A stretch of DNA of 64,000 nt, taken from assembly GCA_033064195.1 (NCBI GenBank), contig JARBJD010000218.1, forward strand, positions 1-64,000. The letters run 5' to 3'. Within the stretch, counting starts at the first letter, position 1. Every line of letters starts with the position of its first letter. The notes under the pieces were generated by a model. That model searched no databases. It was not told the DNA's origin and was given only the letters and a program-made list of their open reading frames with translations. Shown piece after piece: positions 11,235 through 20,289 of this stretch. The translations under genes and the position numbers were made by a program. Source of the stretch: Blattamonas nauphoetae (Eukaryota > Preaxostyla > Oxymonadida).

Positions 11235-13952
11235 TTAGTTCGTATCGGAAGACGACTCTTCCTCTTGTTTTTTCTGCGCCTCTTCCAAAACTTGTACCAG
11301 CGCTGATTTTCGATCTGTTTTCACTCTGAGGACAGTCACGATGTCTTCTTCATTCATATTTCCTTCCTGTTGTATCTTTTTTAGATCTCTCTTCGCGGCA
11401 TACCATCGCATGGCGCAGTTCTGAGCTGTTCTCTCTCCTCCTTTGTTCTTTATTCGCATCGATATCTCGTCCCAAGTTTCGTTGGACTTCTTTCCTTCAG
11501 CCAGCTCTCTCAACTCCCAGTCTGACCAGTATTGTCGTGGTCTTGTGGTCTTTTGGATGATTGGTGGGATGATGGGACAACTCCGTTTTTGTGTTAACGC
11601 AGCTTTCAACTCATCGTAGACTAGTGACACAAAGGATCGAGCCAGTTCCAATGGATCTTCACCTCCTGACAGTTTCTTTTGTATGCTTGAGACGAACTCA
11701 TCGTGTGGGATTGACAATTTGGAGCAGTATCTGTGAATAGCAATGTCCTTTATCGCTCTCGGTCGATCCACAGATTGAGAAAGCAGAGAGCAACACATCG
11801 CGAGCACAACGGTCACATGCTTTTGGAAGCATTCTAGCGTCTCTCCACCAGACCATGGAATCGCAAACAGTTCTTGGTTATGGAAAATCTCGCTGTTCGA
11901 GAGAACAGACTCCAGAACGTTTGTTGAATGCAGACAGTCATCAGGAAGTGGCAGTCGATTGGCCACATGCATTCCAATTGCAGCACTTTTGATATATGCC
12001 ATCTGCACCTTCGAAAAGGGAACCCATCTTGCGACGATGGCTGTCTGTTCCATGACACGCGTTCTCCTCGCATCATTGTCTCCAGCCTTCAACAGCGCCG
12101 ATGAGATGAATCCACTCCTCAGGGAGTGGAAACCAAAATACTTCAAAGGATAGCCCGCTTGAAAAGCCCTGTTCTGTAGTCGAATTGTCATGTTGTCGAC
12201 TCCAGTGTCCCACAGTCGACATCGTGTGTCAACGAGTTCCTCCCACCTGTCTCTGTTGATGAGAGAGATCCCAAACTCTTGTTGTAGATGGGCTTCCAGC
12301 CAGAAAACCACATTGAGCGTTGCTTTCGCACACACATCGCCTTCAAGTGTCACTATTTGATCCTCTCCATGATGCCCCTTCATCTTCCTCAACCTTATTG
12401 TCACAAGGAGGACTGATGACTCTGAAAGGCAAATGATCCGCTCTATATCAGCCAGTTGAATCCCGGCACAAGAGCTAGCACGCGCGCCAGTGCAGAGACC
12501 GAAGAGAAACAAGCTCGCATCAAACGGTTTCTCCACCAAACAGTCTGGAATGTGTTCCAGGATGCGCACCATATCTGGAACGATCAGTGGTGGCTTCCCT
12601 CCTGATCCGTTTCGCTTGCTCTTCATATTCCAGACACGTTCCAGTGATTGCTTGATCGCCAAGACGACTGATTCGGGTGTTGGGCTTCCGCGGTGTACGA
12701 AGTCGAGGAACAGTAATCCCCCTCGAACTGATGTGTTGAGCGACTGCCATGAAACGACGTTGTTAACTCCCAAGATAGTTATGAATTCAGATACACGGGC
12801 TGGTGTGAGGGGCAGCATTGTCTCAATAGAGAGAGACTCTGCATACGTCTCAAGCAAACGATACACCCAGCGGTGCTTCTGCTGGGTTTCGTGACTGGCT
12901 GGGACTGTCTGTGCCAATGAGAACTGTAGACTTTCAGCTGATACCGTTGTCATCAGTGTGTGAAGTCTAGTTGGTCCTCCTTTCTTTTTCACATCACTTT
13001 TCAGAGCAGGAGTTTCTGATTGGATGAGCGGGATGGGGTCGATAGTCCCCTTGATTCTTTCTTTTCCATTATACACTCTCAACCATTCTGCCTCTTTGTC
13101 CAAGTCTTCATCAACCCGACCACTTAACGGTTCGAAGGAAGACCAGTACTGTAAGATTGTCGATTCCAGCTTGTCTGACGCTGTCACATCAGGTGTTGAC
13201 GAGACCGCAGGACACAAGCTGCTACTGCCGCCATCATCAGGCTTACTTGGTGGGTTCTGAATGGATCTCTTGGCTTTTTTCACAGGCACCGAAAGTGTGG
13301 GTGGCCTTTTCGAACTCTTTCCCTTGCGGAGTGTTTTGCGAGACTTCTTTTTTGTTTTTCTCCTTTTCGAGCATGCACTTGACGACTCACACCAGTCATC
13401 ACTTGAAATGTCTTTTGATGATTGGCGCCTTTTCTGCTTCCGAATCGGTGAGCATGACGGAGATGATGCGGTTTCTGACTGACTTTCCACGTCAATGACC
13501 ATATATTCAGTTTGTTCATCCGGGCTCTCATCTGAGTGTCCTGCTGCATGGAGGAATCTCCTGAGGCGGTTCATTTCATCGTCGGTGAACCCAACTGCAT
13601 TTCCTCGCCTCCAAGCCTTCACTTTGTAACAAGCGCACACATAGTCAGATGGAACAATCAAGTTTAGTAACTCTGATAACGGTCTTGTTCCATCCGGCGG
13701 CTTCCGATCGACTTCAACTTCAGCGATTGCCAGCAATCCCTCATGCTGTACCCCGGCCATTTTCTTTCTGAGTGCGGCTTCCTGTCTAATCACAGAGGGT
13801 GATTTTCCGAGTTGCTCCTTCCGTGATGTGCATTTTGGAGTAAGAAGTTGATTCAAAAGCTGCAGCTTTTCCGGTGGTGGTGTTGTTGTTCTCTCTTCAT
13901 CAATATTCGTCTGTGCTTCATCTTGTCCATCCCTTCGGCGGTGTCGATTCAT
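11235..13952 (-). CDS. Crypton-like tyrosine recombinase with C-terminal SANT/Myb-like domain (copy 1)
   Basis: This intact 905-codon frame starts at ATG 13952. Residues 1–330 are poorly conserved and rich in Lys/Arg/Ser, with an aromatic DNA-binding-like patch near 110–135. Residues about 350–660 form a tyrosine recombinase. The first catalytic Arg lies in TGARASSC (R491), a Lys in LRKMKG (about 523–525), the HxxR box in HSLRSGF (H609, R612), a Trp in ARWVPF (W643) and the nucleophile in MAYIKSAA (Y653). Near 797–858 a SANT/Myb-like helix set (YWSDWELREL, then NCAMRWYAAKRDLK) suggests sequence-specific DNA binding. Such enzymes cut and rejoin DNA through a 3'-phosphotyrosine, and Cryptons move as DNA circles. 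A clear homologue lies at 20290–22938. There is no reverse transcriptase beside it, which argues against DIRS. It may be a whole DNA transposon gene or a domesticated one. Confidence 0.75.
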   Translation of the reverse strand: MNRHRRRDGQDEAQTNIDEERTTTPPPEKLQLLNQLLTPKCTSRKEQLGKSPSVIRQEAALRKKMAGVQHEGLLAIAEVEVDRKPPDGTRPLSELLNLIVPSDYVCACYKVKAWRRGNAVGFTDDEMNRLRRFLHAAGHSDESPDEQTEYMVIDVESQSETASSPSCSPIRKQKRRQSSKDISSDDWCESSSACSKRRKTKKKSRKTLRKGKSSKRPPTLSVPVKKAKRSIQNPPSKPDDGGSSSLCPAVSSTPDVTASDKLESTILQYWSSFEPLSGRVDEDLDKEAEWLRVYNGKERIKGTIDPIPLIQSETPALKSDVKKKGGPTRLHTLMTTVSAESLQFSLAQTVPASHETQQKHRWVYRLLETYAESLSIETMLPLTPARVSEFITILGVNNVVSWQSLNTSVRGGLLFLDFVHRGSPTPESVVLAIKQSLERVWNMKSKRNGSGGKPPLIVPDMVRILEHIPDCLVEKPFDASLFLFGLCTGARASSCAGIQLADIERIICLSESSVLLVTIRLRKMKGHHGEDQIVTLEGDVCAKATLNVVFWLEAHLQQEFGISLINRDRWEELVDTRCRLWDTGVDNMTIRLQNRAFQAGYPLKYFGFHSLRSGFISSALLKAGDNDARRTRVMEQTAIVARWVPFSKVQMAYIKSAAIGMHVANRLPLPDDCLHSTNVLESVLSNSEIFHNQELFAIPWSGGETLECFQKHVTVVLAMCCSLLSQSVDRPRAIKDIAIHRYCSKLSIPHDEFVSSIQKKLSGGEDPLELARSFVSLVYDELKAALTQKRSCPIIPPIIQKTTRPRQYWSDWELRELAEGKKSNETWDEISMRIKNKGGERTAQNCAMRWYAAKRDLKKIQQEGNMNEEDIVTVLRVKTDRKSALVQVLEEAQKKQEEESSSDTN

Positions 13953-14613
13953 AACAACGCCATAACGAAGAGAGTTGATTCTGAACAGTATGTTTCAAAC
14001 ATGTGTGAATTAGTGAGGAGACAGCGAGAGTTAATAAAAGAAATTCAAACTGTTCATTGGATCCGACTTGATACTGCATTTCGTGTAGAATTTAGACGAC
14101 ACTTGTGGATTGAGATTTGAATGGTAACTGTTCGATATTCATAATGGGTAGATCACACCTCCAACTGAAGTTCTGAATGTTAGCAGTGATTGATATGAAT
14201 ATTGTCTGATTCAACTCATTTCATATTCATTAATGTGTCACAGCACTTATTGTCCTGTCATAGACACGTTCGAGATGAATCAATATTTTCTGCCCATATT
14301 TCACCACCCAGCACATTTTTGAAAATCTTTTCATCAATTCCTTAATGTTTGAAGTTGATTTGACAAAGAAAAGTGAAAAATATTGAAGTCAAGCTCATAT
14401 TGTTGTATGACCTGATTAGGTGTTAGGTGGTGGATAACAGTTTCTCTCCTTTCTCGCCTCCCAGAGAGCGCGCACGAAAGAAAATCAACCAAAATCGATC
14501 ATATCTGGTCAAATCGACGTCGAGGAGTTCAAAAATGACAAAATAATTTTTTGAAATTGCTCCAGTAGTGCGCTGTGGCCTGTATACTGCGATAAACCTG
14601 ACTGCTCGATTAC
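13953..14613 (-). promoter_or_regulatory. 5' flank of tyrosine recombinase copy 1
   Basis: No other gene is seen here. Several short blocks match the flank of copy 2 in the same order: TTCAAACATGT, GATA(C/A)TGCATTTC, ATGGG(T/C)AGATCA, AAATCGATCATAT and finally AACCCTAATCAG. The shared order suggests that both genes carry the same transcribed or terminal element sequence out to that last motif. Confidence 0.45.
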
Positions 14614-14626
14614 TAACCCTAATCAG
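14614..14626. other. Putative terminus of Crypton-like element 1
   Basis: TAACCCTAATCAG is the last sequence shared with the flank of copy 2. It lies about 660 bp upstream of the start codon, and a minisatellite begins 45 bp further out. It contains a CCCTAA unit. Terminus status is an inference. Confidence 0.35.
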
Positions 14627-14670
14627 ATGAACACCAATAGTGAGGAAATGTTATGGAATGCTGGGCAACG

Positions 14671-15210
14671 ATGCGCATAGTCGTGAGATGACAGGCAACG
14701 ATGCGACAAGTCGTGAACACAATGGACACCGATGCGCATAGTCGTGAGATGATGGACACCGATGCGACAAGTCGTGCGATGATGGACACCGATGCGACAA
14801 GTCGTGCGATGATGGACACCGATGCGACAAGTCGTGCGATGATGGACACCGATGCGACAAGTCGTGCGATGATGGACACCGATGCGCATAGTCGTGAGAT
14901 GATGGACACCGATGCGACAAGTCGTGCGATGATGGACACCGATGCGACAAGTCGTGCGATGATGGACACCGATGCGCATAGTCGTGCGATGATGGACACC
15001 GATGCGCATAGTCGTGCGATGATGGACACCGATGCGCATAGTCGTGCGATGATGGACACCGATGCGCATAGTCGTGCGATGATGGACACCGATGCGCATA
15101 GTCGTGAGATGATGGACACCGATGCGCATAGTCGTGAGATGATGGACACCGATGCGCATAGTCGTGAGATGATGGACACCGATGCGACAAGTCGTGCGAT
15201 GATAGACACT
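14671..15210. repeat. 30 bp minisatellite, about 18 units with two subtypes
   Basis: Units alternate between GATGCGACAAGTCGTGCGAT and GATGCGCATAGTCGTGAGAT, each followed by GATGGACACC. The first subtype holds the small palindrome CGAC-AA-GTCG. The subtypes occur in runs (one of five cut by two of the other), which points to unequal exchange. Frames on both strands stay open only because the period is a multiple of three. Confidence 0.9.
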
Positions 15211-15439
15211 AACCTCACCCTCCAACCAGAATCGAACACTCACCTCTTCCCCATCTTCGTGAGAGATGGGGAGATATCATGCCACCAAAACACCCGAACC
15301 GTACTTCACCACACCCTTGCCACCCCATAATATTCACTTCGCTTTTCATTTTTATGCCCTCTCGATGATGGTGTTATCCATCCAGTAGGATAGCACCGGA
15401 GGGAGAAGCCCTGTCATACCAACTTTGTGGCGGGCTTGG

Positions 15440-15960
15440 CCGTTGGCCGATACGCAGTTTGTCAAGTATGCTGTGACATTTGGAGCTTTGCTCGCCATGG
15501 TCCCGGTACCTCGCCTGACTTCGGTCAGGTTTGAGGCGGGCACAGTGAACGACAAATTGCGTATCGGCCAACGACTGGAGATTACACCTGTCGGAGGTGG
15601 GAGTGGCTCCCCACCTCCAGTCCACTGGAAGTCCTCGCTCAGTTTCGGCTGAGCTGGAGGCGGGGCAGGTGCTCTCCTCCCGAGTGAGGCGCGGTGCTGT
15701 GGTGTGACTCCCATAGCACTGCGTAGCACAAGGGCAAGCTTTGCTGCAGGGGAGGGGGAAGTGATGACCCCCCTCTCAGGTGTGGCAGGGAAGAGAGAAG
15801 GAGTTGGTCTCCCTTCTCTCGCCCCCCAACCCGCAACCCCAGCTGGAGGGGTGCGGGTCCCCTCACCGTGTAGGGCTGCCGTCCCGTACAAGGAGCTCAA
15901 GAAAGCTCGAACAAGAGGCTCGGGAAGCCTGACAAGGGGCTCAAGATAGCCCGAGAATGA
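15440..15960. ncRNA. GC-rich train of hairpins, possible structured RNA
   Basis: This island is much richer in G+C than its surroundings. Arms of 22 nt at 15442–15463 and 15551–15572 are complementary with one mismatch and enclose CCTGAC-TTCG-GTCAGG, a stem capped by a stable cUUCGg tetraloop. Downstream are GGAGGTGGG/CCCCACCTCC (15593–15618), CTCAGT-TTCG-GCTGAG (about 15637–15652), a stem at 15792–15820, a stem at 15831–15860 (ACCCGCAACCCC with AGGGGTGCGGGT) and smaller AGGCT/AGCCT and GGGCT/AGCCC stems near 15920–15950. An open minus-strand frame spans it, but the stem density explains the sequence better. I do not recognise an RNA family. It could be a ribozyme, a SINE-like element or an element leader. 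Confidence 0.4.
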
Positions 15961-16029
15961 GCGTCAGATCGCTTGAACCAGTCACTTCACCTCAAAAAAA
16001 CAAAAGACTGAAGACGATGAAATGGAAAG

Positions 16030-16550
16030 AATGGAACAAGTGTGGAAGAGAGGAAAAACGTTCAGAATTGCAGATAGAAGATTGGAATAGATGATGAATG
16101 ACTGGAAAAGACACAAAATGATTTGGAAAGATGACGGATTATTGCGAAAGATGGATGATGATTAGAAAAGCTGACAGACGATTCAAAACGACAAAAGATG
16201 ATTGCAAAAGACGAAAGATGAATGCAAAAGTTGAAAGATGAATGCAGAAGACGAAAGATGAATGCAAAAGTTGAAAGATGAATGCAGAAGACGAAAGATG
16301 ACTTCAAAAGACGAAGGAGGATTGAAAAAGACGAAAGATGAATGCAAAAGTTGAAAGATGAATGCAAAAGTTGAAAGATGAATGCAAAAGACGAAAGATG
16401 ACTTCAAAAGACGAAGGAGGATTGAAAAAGACGAAAGATGAATGCAAAAGTTGAAAGATGAATGCAAAAGTTGAAAGATGAATGCAAAAGACGAAAGATG
16501 AATGCAAAAGTTGAAAGATGACTTCAAAAGACGAAGATGATTGGGAAAGA
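16030..16550. repeat. 20 bp minisatellite with two alternating subtypes
   Basis: The unit GATGAATGCAAAAG(AC/TT)GAAA repeats about 17 times between 16190 and 16530. Variants GATGACTTCAAAAGACGAAG and GAGGATTGAAAAAGACGAAA recur as an ordered block twice (about 16300–16340 and 16400–16440). The part 16030–16190 is a decayed version of the same theme. The array abuts the 60-mer array. Confidence 0.85.
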
Positions 16551-16632
16551 TTAGAAAGGATTAAAAACGAAAAATACTTCGAACTTCTGCTCGCGACAGA
16601 TCATACTCTCATCCTTGACCCGAAAACGATCA

Positions 16633-19600
16633 ATTTTCATATTTTGATCCTTCTGTCGACACCCATAGTGTCGAAATCGCTCAAAATTCAAAAATTTCCA
16701 TATCTCGTCCTTCCGTCGACACCCATAGTGTCGAAATCGCTCAAAATTCAAAAATTTACATATCTCGTCCTTCCGTCGACACCCATAGTGTCGAAATCGC
16801 TCAAAATTCAAAAATTTACATATCTCGTCCTTCCGTCGACACCCATAGTGTCGAAATCGCTCAAAATTCAAAAATTTACATATCTCGTCCTTCCGTCGAC
16901 ACCCATAGTGTCGAAATCGCTCAAAATTCAAAAATTTACATATCTCGTCCTTCCGTCGACACCCATAGTGTCGAAATCGCTCAAAATTCAAAAATTTACA
17001 TATCTCGTCCTTCCGTCGACACCCATAGTGTCGAAATCGCTCAAAATTCAAAAATTTACATATCTCGTCCTTCCGTCGACACCCATAGTGTCGAAATCGC
17101 TCAAAATTCAAAAATTTACATATCTCGTCCTTCCGTCGACACCCATAGTGTCGAAATCGCTCGCATTTCAAAAATTTACATATCTCGTCCTTCCGTCGAC
17201 ACCCATAGTGTCGAAATCGCTCAAAATTCAAAAATTTACATATCTCGTCCTTCCGTCGACACCCATAGTGTCGAAATCGCTCAAAATTCAAAAATTTACA
17301 TATCTCGTCCTTCCGTCGACACCCATAGTGTCGAAATCGCTCGCATTTCAAAAATTTACATATCTCGTCCTTCCGTCGACACCCATAGTGTCGAAATCGC
17401 TCAAAATTCAAAAATTTACATATCTCGTCCTTCCGTCGACACCCATAGTGTCGAAATCGCTCAAAATTCAAAAATTTACATATCTCGTCCTTCCGTCGAC
17501 ACCCATAGTGTCGAAATCGCTCAAAATTCAAAAATTTACATATCTCGTCCTTCCGTCGACACCCATAGTGTCGAAATCGCTCAAAATTCAAAAATTTACA
17601 TATCTCGTCCTTCCGTCGACACCCATAGTGTCGAAATCGCTCAAAATTCAAAAATTTACATATCTCGTCCTTCCGTCGACACCCATAGTGTCGAAATCGC
17701 TCGCATTTCAAAAATTTACATATCTCGTCCTTCCGTCGACACCCATAGTGTCGAAATCGCTCAAAATTCAAAAATTTACATATCTCGTCCTTCCGTCGAC
17801 ACCCATAGTGTCGAAATCGCTCAAAATTCAAAAATTTACATATCTCGTCCTTCCGTCGACACCCATAGTGTCGAAATCGCTCAAAATTCAAAAATTTACA
17901 TATCTCGTCCTTCCGTCGACACCCATAGTGTCGAAATCGCTCAAAATTCAAAAATTTACATATCTCGTCCTTCCGTCGACACCCATAGTGTCGAAATCGC
18001 TCAAAATTCAAAAATTTACATATCTCGTCCTTCCGTCGACACCCATAGTGTCGAAATCGCTCAAAATTCAAAAATTTACATATCTCGTCCTTCCGTCGAC
18101 ACCCATAGTGTCGAAATCGCTCAAAATTCAAAAATTTACATATCTCGTCCTTCCGTCGACACCCATAGTGTCGAAATCGCTCAAAATTCAAAAATTTACA
18201 TATCTCGTCCTTCCGTCGACACCCATAGTGTCGAAATCGCTCAAAATTCAAAAATTTACATATCTCGTCCTTCCGTCGACACCCATAGTGTCGAAATCGC
18301 TCGCATTTCAAAAATTTACATATCTCGTCCTTCCGTCGACACCCATAGTGTCGAAATCGCTCAAAATTCAAAAATTTACATATCTCGTCCTTCCGTCGAC
18401 ACCCATAGTGTCGAAATCGCTCAAAATTCAAAAATTTACATATCTCGTCCTTCCGTCGACACCCATAGTGTCGAAATCGCTCAAAATTCAAAAATTTACA
18501 TATCTCGTCCTTCCGTCGACACCCATAGTGTCGAAATCGCTCAAAATTCAAAAATTTACATATCTCGTCCTTCCGTCGACACCCATAGTGTCGAAATCGC
18601 TCAAAATTCAAAAATTTACATATCTCGTCCTTCCGTCGACACCCATAGTGTCGAAATCGCTCAAAATTCAAAAATTTACATATCTCGTCCTTCCGTCGAC
18701 ACCCATAGTGTCGAAATCGCTCAAAATTCAAAAATTTACATATCTCGTCCTTCCGTCGACACCCATAGTGTCGAAATCGCTCAAAATTCAAAAATTTACA
18801 TATCTCGTCCTTCCGTCGACACCCATAGTGTCGAAATCGCTCGCATTTCAAAAATTTACATATCTCGTCCTTCCGTCGACACCCATAGTGTCGAAATCGC
18901 TCAAAATTCAAAAATTTACATATCTCGTCCTTCCGTCGACACCCATAGTGTCGAAATCGCTCAAAATTCAAAAATTTACATATCTCGTCCTTCCGTCGAC
19001 ACCCATAGTGTCGAAATCGCTCAAAAATTCAAAAATTTACATATCTCGTCCTTCCGTCGACACCCATAGTGTCGAAATCGCTCAAAATTCAAAAATTTAC
19101 ATATCTCGTCCTTCCGTCGACACCCATAGTGTCGAAATCGCTCAAAATTCAAAAATTTACATATCTCGTCCTTCCGTCGACACCCATAGTGTCGAAATCG
19201 CTCAAAATTCAAAAATTTACATATCTCGTCCTTCCGTCGACACCCATAGTGTCGAAATCGCTCAAAATTCAAAAATTTACATATCTCGTCCTTCCGTCGA
19301 CACCCATAGTGTCGAAATCGCTCAAAATTCAAAAATTTACATATCTCGTCCTTCCGTCGACACCCATAGTGTCGAAATCGCTCAAAATTCAAAAATTTAC
19401 ATATCTCGTCCTTCCGTCGACACCCATAGTGTCGAAATCGCTCGCATTTCAAAAATTTACATATCTCGTCCTTCCGTCGACACCCATAGTGTCGAAATCG
19501 CTCAAAATTCAAAAATTTACATATCTCGTCCTTCCGTCGACACCCATAGTGTCGAAATCGCTCAAAATTCAAAAATTTACATATCTCGTCCTTCCGTCGA

Positions 19601-20215
19601 CACCCATAGTGTCGAAATCGCTCAAAATTCAAAAATTTACATATCTCGTCCTTCCGTCGACACCCATAGTGTCGAAATCGCTCAAAATTCAAAAATTTAC
19701 ATATCTCGTCCTTCCGTCGACACCCATAGTGTCGAAATCGCTCAAAATTCAAAAATTTACATATCTCGTCCTTCCGTCGACACCCATAGTGTCGAAATCG
19801 CTCAAAATTCAAAAATTTACATATCTCGTCCTTCCGTCGACACCCATAGTGTCGAAATCGCTCAAAATTCAAAAATTTACATATCTCGTCCTTCCGTCGA
19901 CACCCATAGTGTCGAAATCGCTCAAAATTCAAAAATTTACATATCTCGTCCTTCCGTCGACACCCATAGTGTCGAAATCGCTCAAAATTCAAAAATTTAC
20001 ATATCTCGTCCTTCCGTCGACACCCATAGTGTCGAAATCGCTCAAAATTCAAAAATTTACATATCTCGTCCTTCCGTCGACACCCATAGTGTCGAAATCG
20101 CTCGCATTTCAAAAATTTACATATCTCGTCCTTCCGTCGACACCCATAGTGTCGAAATCGCTCAAAATTCAAAAATTTATAGATGTCATCCTACCGTCGA
20201 CACCCATAGTGTTTA
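16633..20215. repeat. 60 bp satellite-like array, about 60 units, nearly identical
   Basis: Each unit holds TCGACAC-CCATA-GTGTCGA, a perfect 7 bp stem with a 5 base loop, then AATCGCTCAAAATTCAAAAA and TTTACATATCTCGTCCTTCCG. Units are almost all identical except for one variant class, CTCGCATTTC in place of CTCAAAATTC. It occurs at about 17161, 17341, 17701, 18301, 18841, 19441 and 20101. Later intervals of 9–11 units suggest homogenisation in blocks of roughly 600 bp. One extra A near 19026 shifts the register, yet all frames remain open beyond it, so the long open frames are not under coding selection. First and last units are diverged. Confidence 0.95.
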
Positions 20216-20289
20216 AATCATCCTCATTCACTCGAAAGCCAAAACATAAAAATGAAGATGTGATATGTGAACTCAATTCAAAAACACTC

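Noticed and set aside
14619-15330. Open frames of about 200 codons in the GATGGACACC array
   Set aside because: A by-product of a 30 bp period; no start context or domain.
15490-15545. HDV-like ribozyme suggested by CATGGTCCC and a CCTCG stem
   Set aside because: I could not draw the required nested double pseudoknot with confidence, so only a structured RNA is claimed.
15352-15900. A 182-codon minus-strand gene over the GC-rich island
   Set aside because: The sequence is explained better by consecutive hairpins. The translation is Pro/Ala/Gly-rich without a recognisable domain, and a plus-strand frame is open too.
9844-20215. CRISPR-like array
   Set aside because: Units are fully tandem without unique spacers, there are no cas-like genes, and the window is eukaryotic.
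16518-20216. Very long open frames (1,232 and 806 codons) across the 60-mer array
   Set aside because: They exist on both strands because the period is a multiple of three with no stop in the unit. They stay open after a one-base insertion near 19026, and the products are pure repeats.
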